Source: an uncultured Lachnospiraceae bacterium (lineage in GTDB: Bacteria; Bacillota; Clostridia; Lachnospirales; Lachnospiraceae). Taken from it: a stretch of 13,623 bases of DNA. Below are positions 1-6,417 of the stretch, one piece after another. Below the pieces are notes generated by a model. The model made no database searches. It was not told the origin of the DNA and saw only the letters and a program-made list of their open reading frames with translations. Each line of letters opens with the position of its first letter. Positions within the stretch are counted from its first letter, which is position 1. The translations under genes were made by a program, and so were the position numbers. The DNA lies in assembly GCA_934418055.1 (NCBI GenBank), contig CAKRWX010000035.1, forward strand, positions 1 to 13,623. The letters are read 5' to 3'.

Positions 1-858
1 GTCGATGGCTTCTTTTAACTCGGTGTTGCCCTTCTTCATGGAAATACCGATGTTGATATCCTCATCGCTTACCTGGAAATCATCATCGCCGCCGCCAAAC
101 TCAAGCATCTTGAAGTTTGGATATGCCACTAATGCGCCCTTACCAGTTGGCTGGTCGGTAACAACCAGATCACATTTGTCTGCATTTAAGGACATCAGCA
201 TATCTGGAGCACTTGCGGTTGCTGCTAAAATGTTTGCGTCCGGGATCTGTGGCAGACAGTTCTGATACCAGATGGTGCTCTGCTGGGAAGTACAGGTAGC
301 TCCTGCTAAATCAGCCACACTCTTGGCATCTGCGTATTTGCCATCCTCTTTTACTAAAGTTACGATGGTTGCGTAGTAATATGGCTCAGAGAAATCCACT
401 GCCTGAAGGCGGTCTGCAGTAATAGACTGTCCTGCGATCACACAGTCAACCTGGCCAGACTGAACAGCCGGGATCAGGGAATCCCAGTCCAGACGTACCA
501 CCTGCAGGTCGTAACCAAGTTCATCACAAATCTTCTTTGCCATCATGACATCATATCCATAAGCATATTCATTACTGTCAGCGATCGGAACCGCACCGTT
601 AGAATCATCTGGCTGTGTCCAGTTATATGGTGCATAAGCACACTCCATGGCAACCTTTAACACCTTTTTCTCACCTGCAGCTGCGCTGGTCTCTGCGGTG
701 CTTTCTGCTGCAGTGGTATCAGCCGCTGCACTTTCTGCCGCAGTCGTATCAGCCGCTGCAGTGGTCTCTGTCTTACTGCTGCTTCCACATGCAGCCATGG
801 AAACTGCCATCATTGCTGCCATTGCCGCAGCCATTACTTTTTTTGCACTTTTTTTCAT
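1..858 (-). CDS. Amino-acid-type ABC transporter substrate-binding lipoprotein (C-terminus beyond window)
   Basis: An uninterrupted frame of 286 codons runs from ATG at 858 to the window edge, so the C-terminus is missing. The start follows a strong AGGAGGAG ribosome binding site. Residues 1-24 form a lipoprotein signal: Lys-rich N-terminus, Ala/Met-rich hydrophobic core, and a lipobox ending in Cys24 (SMAAC), the expected lipid anchor. Residues about 27-63 are a low-complexity Ala/Thr/Glu/Ser linker with an internal duplication. From about residue 66 the protein matches the family 3 periplasmic-binding fold (SBP_bac_3): 'YAPYNW', 'GYDVMMAKKICDELG', 'DWDSLIPAVQSGQVDCVIAG' and 'FSEPYYY'. Proteins of this type deliver polar amino acids or related compounds to an ABC permease at the outer membrane face. 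Permease and ATPase genes would be expected further left. The ligand cannot be assigned. It has its own promoter (976-1004) and a hairpin-containing leader. Confidence 0.93.
   Translation of the reverse strand, partial: MKKSAKKVMAAAMAAMMAVSMAACGSSSKTETTAAADTTAAESAAADTTAAESTAETSAAAGEKKVLKVAMECAYAPYNWTQPDDSNGAVPIADSNEYAYGYDVMMAKKICDELGYDLQVVRLDWDSLIPAVQSGQVDCVIAGQSITADRLQAVDFSEPYYYATIVTLVKEDGKYADAKSVADLAGATCTSQQSTIWYQNCLPQIPDANILAATASAPDMLMSLNADKCDLVVTDQPTGKGALVAYPNFKMLEFGGGDDDFQVSDEDINIGISMKKGNTELKEAID
701..760 (-). repeat. Two tandem 30-bp units coding for the lipoprotein linker
   Basis: Units 701-730 and 731-760 are identical at 28 of 30 positions. They encode two copies of a 10-residue Ala/Asp/Thr/Glu/Ser unit in the flexible linker between the lipidated Cys and the binding domain. 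The unit length is a multiple of three, so a copy-number change would only alter linker length. Confidence 0.85.
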
Positions 859-892
859 AAGTTTCTCCTCCTCATACGTGAGCTTATCAAAC

Positions 893-938
893 AAAAAAGC
901 AAAGAATCCCCACAGAATATGTGAAGCTCCTTTGCTTT
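893..938 (-). terminator. Intrinsic terminator or attenuator hairpin in the binding-protein leader
   Basis: Read on the minus strand, a 9-bp base stem (930-938 with 896-904) continues through six mostly G-U/Watson-Crick opposed positions with one mismatch to a 4-bp CACA/TGTG tip (920-923 with 911-914) and a 5-nt loop, followed at once by six U residues. It lies downstream of the 976-1004 promoter and upstream of the binding-protein start codon. It could therefore act as an attenuator of that gene. It is also the first terminator-like structure after rnfB, so it could end the rnf transcript too. Confidence 0.75.
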
Positions 939-975
939 CTTATCTTTCACGTTACTTAATTTTTAAACGTTTTTT

Positions 976-1004
976 ATCATACAACCTGTTTTTCTATTTG
1001 TCAA
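976..1004 (-). promoter_or_regulatory. Sigma-A-type promoter for the substrate-binding protein gene
   Basis: On the minus strand TTGACA (999-1004) and TATGAT (976-981) are separated by exactly 17 bp. The -35 box is a perfect consensus and the -10 box matches at five of six positions. The predicted transcript start is near 969, giving a leader of about 110 nt before the ATG at 858. The -35 box begins only 23 bp after the rnfB stop codon, with no terminator in between. Confidence 0.8.
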
Positions 1005-1027
1005 TACAAAAGATTTTCAGGTGTTCA

Positions 1028-1813
1028 TTAGATGATAACCTTTGCAGGACATTTCGCAGCACATTTACCACAATTGGTACACTTGCTGTAATCGATCACT
1101 GCTACGTTGTTCTCCATGTGGATAGCATCATTCTCACACTGTTTGGTACACAGGGTACATCCGATACATCCAGCCTCGCAGACCTTCTTCACAGCCGGTC
1201 CCTTGTCATGGGAAGAACACTGAACCAGATGCTCTGCAGTGTAAGGTACTAAGTCGATTAAGTGTTTTGGACAGGTAGCCACACATTTGCCGCAGGCTAC
1301 ACATTTCTCTTTATCGACCACAGCCACACCGTCTACCACATGGATAGCGTCGAACTGACATGCCTTTACGCAGGAACCATAGCCCATACATCCGTAAGCA
1401 CATGCCTTATCGCCGGATCCTGGGATTACAGATGCTTTCTGACAATCGTCGATTCCGTAATAATTATATTTCACACGGCTCTTGTCGCAGGTACCTTTAC
1501 ATTTTACAAAGGCAACCTTTTTCACTGTCTCACCGCTGGAAACACCCATGATGGCAGCGATCTTCTCTCCTACTGCAGCTCCGCCCACTGGACAGCCGTT
1601 AACTGGAGCTGTTCCTGCAGCAATGGCAGCAGCCAGACCGTCACAGCCTGGGAAACCGCAGCCACCGCAGTTATTGCCAGGAAGTTCTGCACGGACCAGA
1701 ACTTCCTTCTCATCTACTTCTACTTTAAACTTCTCACTGGCAATGCCAAGGAGCACACCGATGATGATACCGATGGCACCGATAATGCCAGCCGCACAAA
1801 GCAAACCCGTCAT
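1028..1813 (-). CDS. rnfB: Rnf complex subunit B, polyferredoxin (electron entry from ferredoxin)
   Basis: This 261-residue protein carries electrons within the membrane-bound ferredoxin:NAD+ oxidoreductase Rnf. Residues 1-24 are one hydrophobic membrane anchor. Next comes the RnfB-specific Fe-S domain with Cys49, Cys52, Cys57 and Cys74 ('NNCGGCGFPGC' then 'GCP'). Four ferredoxin-like cysteine sets follow: 138-152, 171-181, 216-226 and 245-255, for example 'CVACGKCVATCP' and 'CTNCGKCAAKCP'. This matches the long clostridial RnfB type. The start follows a GGAAGGAG site, and the rnfA stop TAG touches that site with a 17-nt gap between the genes. It is the last gene of the operon. Identity is secure from the motifs and the gene order. 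Confidence 0.97.
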   Translation of the reverse strand: MTGLLCAAGIIGAIGIIIGVLLGIASEKFKVEVDEKEVLVRAELPGNNCGGCGFPGCDGLAAAIAAGTAPVNGCPVGGAAVGEKIAAIMGVSSGETVKKVAFVKCKGTCDKSRVKYNYYGIDDCQKASVIPGSGDKACAYGCMGYGSCVKACQFDAIHVVDGVAVVDKEKCVACGKCVATCPKHLIDLVPYTAEHLVQCSSHDKGPAVKKVCEAGCIGCTLCTKQCENDAIHMENNVAVIDYSKCTNCGKCAAKCPAKVII

Positions 1814-1830
1814 ATTCTATACGCTCCTTC

Positions 1831-2406
1831 CTATATAAGACCGGAAAATCCCATAAATGCAATTGCCATCAGACCGGCAGTTACAAGTACGATTGGAGAT
1901 CCCTTGAAGTTATATGGAATGTCATTGTCCTCGATGCTCTCGCGAATGCTTGCTAACAGTACGATGGCAATGGTAAATCCAACTGCAGTTCCCAGACCGT
2001 TAAATACGCTGAAAATGAAGTTGTATTCTTTCTGTACGTTGGTCAGGGCGGAACCTAATACCGCACAGTTGGTGGTGATCAGAGGAAGGAATACGCCCAG
2101 CGCCTGGTAAAGGGATGGCATACTCTTCTTTAAGAACATCTCAACAAACTGTACTAAAGCCGCAATGACCAGAATGAATGCGATGGTCTGCAGATAAGTT
2201 ACATTTAATGGAACCAGCACAAAGCTGTAGATCAGGCTGGTAACTGCAGAAGACAGGGTGATAACGAAGATAACCGCCATACCCATACCTGCCGCAGTAT
2301 CGGTTTTCTTGGATACACCAAGGAATGGACAAAGTCCCTGGAACTGGCTCAGGATAATGTTATTTACCAGAGCAGCGCCAACAACAACTAAAATCAGTTC
2401 TTTCAT
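1831..2406 (-). CDS. rnfA: Rnf complex membrane subunit A
   Basis: An integral membrane subunit of the Rnf complex, 191 residues, the usual family length. The sequence is hydrophobic with about six predicted membrane helices. Two conserved half-helix motifs are visible: 'GLCPFLGV' with Cys26 and 'LITTNCAVLG' with Cys114. In the RnfA/RnfE (NqrD/NqrE) family the equivalent cysteines from both subunits are reported to hold an intramembrane iron-sulfur centre that passes electrons across the membrane. The start has an excellent GGAGGAG site that directly follows the rnfE stop TAA, with a 14-nt gap. It is homologous to RnfE but shorter, without the C-terminal tail seen there. Confidence 0.97.
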   Translation of the reverse strand: MKELILVVVGAALVNNIILSQFQGLCPFLGVSKKTDTAAGMGMAVIFVITLSSAVTSLIYSFVLVPLNVTYLQTIAFILVIAALVQFVEMFLKKSMPSLYQALGVFLPLITTNCAVLGSALTNVQKEYNFIFSVFNGLGTAVGFTIAIVLLASIRESIEDNDIPYNFKGSPIVLVTAGLMAIAFMGFSGLI

Positions 2407-2420
2407 TATTCTGCTCCTCC

Positions 2421-3242
2421 TTAATCTTCTTTCTTATCCTGTTTTTCAGCCACCTGTTTCTCTGCTGCGGCCTTCTCTGCCATTGCTTTCTGCTTTGCTG
2501 CAAGTGCTGCTGCTTTCTTCGCTGCTGCTTCTTTCTCTGCCTCAACACGGATGTTTTCTAAAGTTGCATGGTTAGAAGAACAGGAAGATCCGCTGCAGTG
2601 CATACAGTCGCCGCCGCAGGCAAGTGCGGAATGTGGCACGCTTCCATTAGTAGCACTTGGCATCTTAAATTTGTTCTGCATCGCAGTCAGAACTGCCAGT
2701 ACAAAGAATGCGCCTGGAGCCAGACCAAAGATACGGATGTTATAAGCCTCTGGAATAAACTGACGGCCAAATACAGAACCGGAACCTAAGATCTCACGGC
2801 AGATAGCGATACAGGTCAGACCCAGAGTAAATCCAAGTCCCATACCAAGACCGTCAAATGCAGACTCGATCGGGCCGTTCTTTGCCGCATAAGCCTCGGC
2901 ACGTCCCAGAATGATACAGTTTACAACGATCAGCGGGATGAAAATACCCAGAGATTCGTTCAGGCTTGGGATATATGCCTGCAGTAATAACTGTACGATG
3001 GTTACCAGAGAAGCAACTACTACGATGTATGCAGGGATACGCACACGATCTGGAATAATGTTTCTCAATGCGGAAATCAGCAGGTTGGAAAAGATCAATA
3101 CTGCTGTGGTTGTCAGACCCATACCAAGACCGTTGATGGCTGTGGTTGTGGTTGCCAGAGTCGGACACATACCTAACATCAGGACGAAGGTTGGGTTTTC
3201 TTTGATGATACCGTTATATAAACGCTCGATATATTTGTTCAT
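2421..3242 (-). CDS. rnfE: Rnf complex membrane subunit E with Cys-containing, Lys/Ala-rich C-terminal extension
   Basis: A 273-residue Rnf membrane subunit. Residues 1-190 are the conserved core with about six membrane helices and the paired motifs 'LGMCPTLA' (Cys26) and 'LIVVNCIILGRAEAYA' (Cys109), which partner the RnfA cysteines. Residues about 195-273 are extra relative to the roughly 200-residue core family. They contain a Cys cluster C209-x3-C213-x2-C216-x4-C221, then a strongly charged Lys/Ala/Glu-rich segment (about 229-273) likely to be helical or coiled coil. I placed the start at ATG 3242, eight bases after AGGAGG. A GTG nine bases further upstream overlaps that site and is unlikely. 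The rnfG stop TAG is part of the TAGGAGG sequence, suggesting coupled translation. Confidence 0.95.
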   Translation of the reverse strand: MNKYIERLYNGIIKENPTFVLMLGMCPTLATTTTAINGLGMGLTTTAVLIFSNLLISALRNIIPDRVRIPAYIVVVASLVTIVQLLLQAYIPSLNESLGIFIPLIVVNCIILGRAEAYAAKNGPIESAFDGLGMGLGFTLGLTCIAICREILGSGSVFGRQFIPEAYNIRIFGLAPGAFFVLAVLTAMQNKFKMPSATNGSVPHSALACGGDCMHCSGSSCSSNHATLENIRVEAEKEAAAKKAAALAAKQKAMAEKAAAEKQVAEKQDKKED

Positions 3243-3254
3243 GCTTCCCACCTC

Positions 3255-3866
3255 CTACTGTGCCACGCAGTTGTTGACAAAATATAATGCAGAGTTTACT
3301 GCGTTTGTCACTGCGTTGGACGTAATGGTTGCACCACTGATGGCATCGATCTCTTCATCAGAAGTGGAACCAGATTTTGTTACAGAAAACTGCTCTACTT
3401 TCTTGTCTGCGAACTGGCCTTTCCACTCCGGTTTGGAAGCGTTCATACCAAGACCAGCCGTCTCATTTAAGGTCAGGAACTCGATTCCCTTTACCTCGCC
3501 GTCAGCTGTAATACCAACGGATACGGTCACATCTCCACCGTAACCATCTTTGGAAGTTGCAGTTACTACATAGCCGATGGAAGCGCCGGAAGCGTCTTTA
3601 CCAGTCGCACACTCGTCTACGGATACATTGCCAAAGCCAAGGCCGCTGACATCTGCGTTTGCTTTCTCTAAAGCTGCGCTGTAATCGTCTAAAGCAAAGC
3701 TGTCTGCGTCTGCTAAAACCGCACGGAACGCATCCTCTTTTGCTGCTAAGTTTGCTGCCTCAATCGGAGCCTTTGTGATCTCATAAACACCGCCCAGACA
3801 TGCGCCAGCCACTAAAGTGATGGCAAACAGGATCAGGGCGTCTTTCATAAATCCGCCTTTACTCAT
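3255..3866 (-). CDS. rnfG: Rnf complex subunit G, covalent FMN-binding protein
   Basis: A 203-residue Rnf subunit with one N-terminal membrane helix (about residues 8-27) and an extracytoplasmic FMN-binding domain. The flavinylation site is 'DAISGATITS'; by the DgxxSGAT consensus of ApbE-modified proteins the FMN acceptor should be Thr180. Other family marks are 'GYVVTATSKDGYGG' and 'LNETAGLGMNA'. The ATG at 3866 overlaps the rnfD stop by four bases (ATGA) and has an AAGGAGG site. A second in-frame ATG (residue 7) is possible but has a poorer site. Attachment needs an ApbE flavin transferase, which is not encoded in this window. A Cys four residues from the C-terminus (Cys200) is unexplained. 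Confidence 0.96.
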   Translation of the reverse strand: MSKGGFMKDALILFAITLVAGACLGGVYEITKAPIEAANLAAKEDAFRAVLADADSFALDDYSAALEKANADVSGLGFGNVSVDECATGKDASGASIGYVVTATSKDGYGGDVTVSVGITADGEVKGIEFLTLNETAGLGMNASKPEWKGQFADKKVEQFSVTKSGSTSDEEIDAISGATITSNAVTNAVNSALYFVNNCVAQ

Positions 3867-4789
3867 GATTTCTTGGCCTCCTTTCCAAATGCCACTGGAA
3901 GAGTGACCTTCTCAATCAACGGAACTAACAGGTTGCTGATGATGATCGCATAGGATACACCCTCTGCAGAACCGCCGAAAATACGGAACAGACCTGTCAG
4001 AATACCTAACAGGATACCGAATACGATCTGGCCGCGAACGGTAATCGGGCTGGTGACATAGTCCGTTGCCATAAAGAAAGCACCGAAGATCAGACCGCCG
4101 CCGCATAAATGAGCCAGTACATATGTAAGGTTGTGCTGTCCAAAGATAAATACAAACAGAGCGAATGTGATCAGATAAGCAGCTGGAATGCGGATGGAGA
4201 TGACTTTCTTCACCAGCAGGTAAGCAGCACCGATCAGCAGAGCTACAACAGACACCTCACCGATGGTTCCTGGAATCTTACCAACAAACATTGCTGCAAC
4301 ATCTACGCTACCGCCCTTCTTTAACACGCTTAATGGAGTCGCTGTGGACACGCCATCTAAGGTGAAATTGGACATCTGGTTTGCGAAGGAGATCAGTAAG
4401 AAACATCTCGCTGCCAGAGCCGGGTTCATGAAGTTCTGTCCCAGACCACCGTATAACTGTTTTACGATAATGATGGCAAACATACCACCTAATACCGGGA
4501 TCCATAACGGAATCTCCGAAGGCATATTTAAGCCCAGGATCATACCGGTTACTACTGCACTTCCGTCGCTGATGGTCACTGGTCTGCCAGTCAGGCACTC
4601 GAAGGTATACTCACTGAGTACGCAGCTTGCTACCGTTACCAGAAGGATCAGAAGAGCCTTAATTCCAAATTGATATACACCAAATACACTTGCAGGAATC
4701 ATGGCGATGACAACATCCCACATGAGGTTTTTTGTCAGTACGCCGCTTCTCGCATGAGGTGATGATGATACGTTTAATAAATTATTCAT
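3863..4789 (-). CDS. rnfD: Rnf complex membrane subunit D, covalent FMN-binding
   Basis: A 308-residue polytopic membrane subunit of Rnf, homologous to NqrB. Hydrophobic helices occur throughout. The family start 'SSSPHARSG', the motif 'QLYGGLGQNFMNPALAARCFL' region (about 111-131) and 'ATDYVTSPIT' (241-250) are clear. The flavinylation site is 'DGVSTATPLS', with Thr151 the expected FMN acceptor; Thr149 stands where many homologues have Gly. RnfD and RnfG are the two covalently flavinylated subunits. The start has an AAGGAGGGG site, and the rnfC stop TAA directly precedes it with a 13-nt gap. The end overlaps rnfG by four bases. Confidence 0.97.
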   Translation of the reverse strand: MNNLLNVSSSPHARSGVLTKNLMWDVVIAMIPASVFGVYQFGIKALLILLVTVASCVLSEYTFECLTGRPVTISDGSAVVTGMILGLNMPSEIPLWIPVLGGMFAIIIVKQLYGGLGQNFMNPALAARCFLLISFANQMSNFTLDGVSTATPLSVLKKGGSVDVAAMFVGKIPGTIGEVSVVALLIGAAYLLVKKVISIRIPAAYLITFALFVFIFGQHNLTYVLAHLCGGGLIFGAFFMATDYVTSPITVRGQIVFGILLGILTGLFRIFGGSAEGVSYAIIISNLLVPLIEKVTLPVAFGKEAKKS

Positions 4790-4802
4790 GATTCACCCCT
4801 CC

Positions 4803-6122
4803 TTATTTTCTCGCGCTGTTACGAACAGCGACACGCATTTCCTTAAATGCCTGAGTTAACTGCTTTCTCGCTGGACAGATCCAGGAACAGCATCCGCACT
4901 CTACGCATTCCATACCATTTAACTTCTTAAACTGCTCCAGATCATGCTTCATGGCAGCCTTCATCATCTTCTGCGGAACTAAGTTCTCCGGACATACGGA
5001 AACACAGCGTCCGCAGCGGATGCAGGCTGTCGGCTCCATCTCAGCTACCTGGTCCTTGGTCAGACAGGTAATGGCGGAAGAAGTCTTCGCAACTGGAACA
5101 TCTAAGGTAAACATAGCCATACCCATCATCGGGCCGCCGGAGATTACCTTCTCAGGATCCTGTTTAAAACCGCCTGCCGCATCAATTACTTCCTGGTAGT
5201 TGGTTCCTAACAGAACGCTGAAATTCTTTGGATTTGCAATGGCATCACCAGTTACAGTCACGATACGACGCATCAGAGGTGTATTCTTGCATACTGCCAT
5301 ATAGATTGCACATACGGTATCTACGTTGTCTACGATACATCCTGCGTCTGCTGGAAGCATGGAAGAATTTACTTTCCGTCCAGTTACCGCATAGATCAGG
5401 GTACGCTCACCACCCTGTGGGTACTTGGTCAGCAGCTCGCATACTTCCATACGAGGCTCGTCCTTCACCAGCTCTTTCATCTTCTTGATGGCTTCTGGCT
5501 TGTTATTCTCAATGGCGATTACGCCTTTTGCATTGTCAAATAACTGAAGCATTACCTTTAAGCCTGCAACGACCTTCTCCGGCTCTTCCATCAGAACACG
5601 GTAGTCGGAAGTCAGATAAGGCTCACACTCTGCTCCATTGACGATCACATACTCAATTTTCTCCGGCTCCTTCGGAGATAATTTTACATGTGTTGGGAAT
5701 CCAGCACCGCCAAGACCTACAATACCAGCATCTTTTACGATGTTTACGATCTCCTGCTTGGACAGCTTTGTGGCATCACGGTCTTCCCCAAGACCTTCCA
5801 CCTTTGTGTAAGCGCCGTCATTTTCAATTACGATACAATCTGCCATGGTTCCGTTGACCACACGACGTTTCTCCACAGCCTTTACAGTACCAGATACGGA
5901 ACTGATTACTGGGGAAGAAACAAAACCACCTGGCTCTCCGATTCTCTGGCCTACCAGCACCTGATCACCTTTTTTAACCAGTGCAGTGGTAGGAGCTCCG
6001 ATATGCTGGGATAACGGATAAACCATCTCTCCCTTTGGCATCAGAACTTCGATCGGCTGGTTCTCGGACAATTCTTTTCCCTCATATGGATGAATGCCGC
6101 CTTTAAATGTAGCTAATCCCAT
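4803..6122 (-). CDS. rnfC: Rnf complex subunit C, NADH-binding FMN/Fe-S subunit
   Basis: The cytoplasmic subunit where Rnf exchanges electrons with NAD+/NADH; 439 residues, the usual clostridial length. Domains in order: an RnfC N-terminal barrel-sandwich domain (about 1-110; 'FKGGIHPYEGKELS'), the complex I 51-kDa-like nucleotide/FMN fold with 'GLGGAGFPTHVK' (136-147) and 'NGAECEPYLTSDY' (162-174), an SLBB-like region (about 285-340), and two 4Fe-4S motifs: Cys367/370/373/377 and Cys406/409/412/416, each ending in Cys-Pro. It is first in the operon. The ATG at 6122 has a modest AGAGGG site, weaker than those of the following genes. The promoter at 6191-6219 gives a leader of about 60 nt. Confidence 0.97.
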   Translation of the reverse strand: MGLATFKGGIHPYEGKELSENQPIEVLMPKGEMVYPLSQHIGAPTTALVKKGDQVLVGQRIGEPGGFVSSPVISSVSGTVKAVEKRRVVNGTMADCIVIENDGAYTKVEGLGEDRDATKLSKQEIVNIVKDAGIVGLGGAGFPTHVKLSPKEPEKIEYVIVNGAECEPYLTSDYRVLMEEPEKVVAGLKVMLQLFDNAKGVIAIENNKPEAIKKMKELVKDEPRMEVCELLTKYPQGGERTLIYAVTGRKVNSSMLPADAGCIVDNVDTVCAIYMAVCKNTPLMRRIVTVTGDAIANPKNFSVLLGTNYQEVIDAAGGFKQDPEKVISGGPMMGMAMFTLDVPVAKTSSAITCLTKDQVAEMEPTACIRCGRCVSVCPENLVPQKMMKAAMKHDLEQFKKLNGMECVECGCCSWICPARKQLTQAFKEMRVAVRNSARK

Positions 6123-6161
6123 TTAGCCAACCCTCTTTCTATACATTTTCTATCTTTCTTC

Positions 6162-6181
6162 GGCAAATCACGCACTTTGCC
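6162..6181 (-). promoter_or_regulatory. Small stem-loop at the 5' end of the predicted rnf mRNA
   Basis: A perfect 6-bp inverted repeat GGCAAA/TTTGCC with an 8-nt loop begins about three bases after the predicted transcript start. It could protect the mRNA end or be a small protein-binding element. No U-tract follows, so it is not a terminator. Confidence 0.35.
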
Positions 6182-6190
6182 ATCCTGCCA

Positions 6191-6219
6191 AGTATAACAT
6201 AATTTAGAAATCTTCTCAA
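6191..6219 (-). promoter_or_regulatory. Sigma-A-type promoter of the rnfCDGEAB operon
   Basis: On the minus strand TTGAGA (6214-6219) and TATACT (6191-6196) are spaced by exactly 17 bp; each box matches the consensus at five of six positions. It lies between the terminator at 6254-6301 and rnfC, so the operon should be transcribed independently of the oxidoreductase genes upstream. Confidence 0.8.
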
Positions 6220-6253
6220 TTACTAAATCCCGCACAGTTGCTGATTTATTGTT

Positions 6254-6301
6254 AAAAAAGCACCAGACAAAGAGGAAAAATCTCCTCTGTCTAGTGCTTT
6301 T
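6254..6301 (-). terminator. Strong intrinsic terminator of the oxidoreductase operon
   Basis: An 8-bp base stem AAAAGCAC/GTGCTTTT (6256-6263 with 6294-6301) continues through AGACA/TGTCT and GAGGA/TCCTC with small mismatches and a bulge. On the minus strand it is followed by a six-T run. It ends transcription from the 11671-6418 operon before the rnf promoter. The 116 bases between it and the dehydrogenase stop codon (6302-6417) are AT-rich and hold no convincing gene. Confidence 0.85.
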
Positions 6302-6417
6302 CATCCCGTTTCTCACGATTTTACGTTTTCTATCTTGCAAAAAGTTTGTGAAATTTTTGTTTATTATATGCTTCATTTATAAATTTTTCATATACTATTA
6401 TTAGGAATTTTCATCAT

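Noticed and set aside
1262..2110. Long plus-strand open frame (282 codons) across rnfB and rnfA
   Set aside because: It lies antisense to two certain genes, has no ribosome binding site, and its translation is Cys/His/Thr-rich without any family resemblance.
6249..6255. TTGTTAA, a half of the Rex redox-repressor operator, upstream of rnf
   Set aside because: The matching TTAACAA half at 4-bp spacing is absent and the site lies upstream of the promoter next to the terminator, so it is probably chance.
6113..6376. Minus-strand open frame of 87 codons just upstream of rnfC
   Set aside because: It runs through the strong terminator (6254-6301) and the rnf promoter, overlaps the rnfC start, and has no ribosome binding site or recognisable domain.
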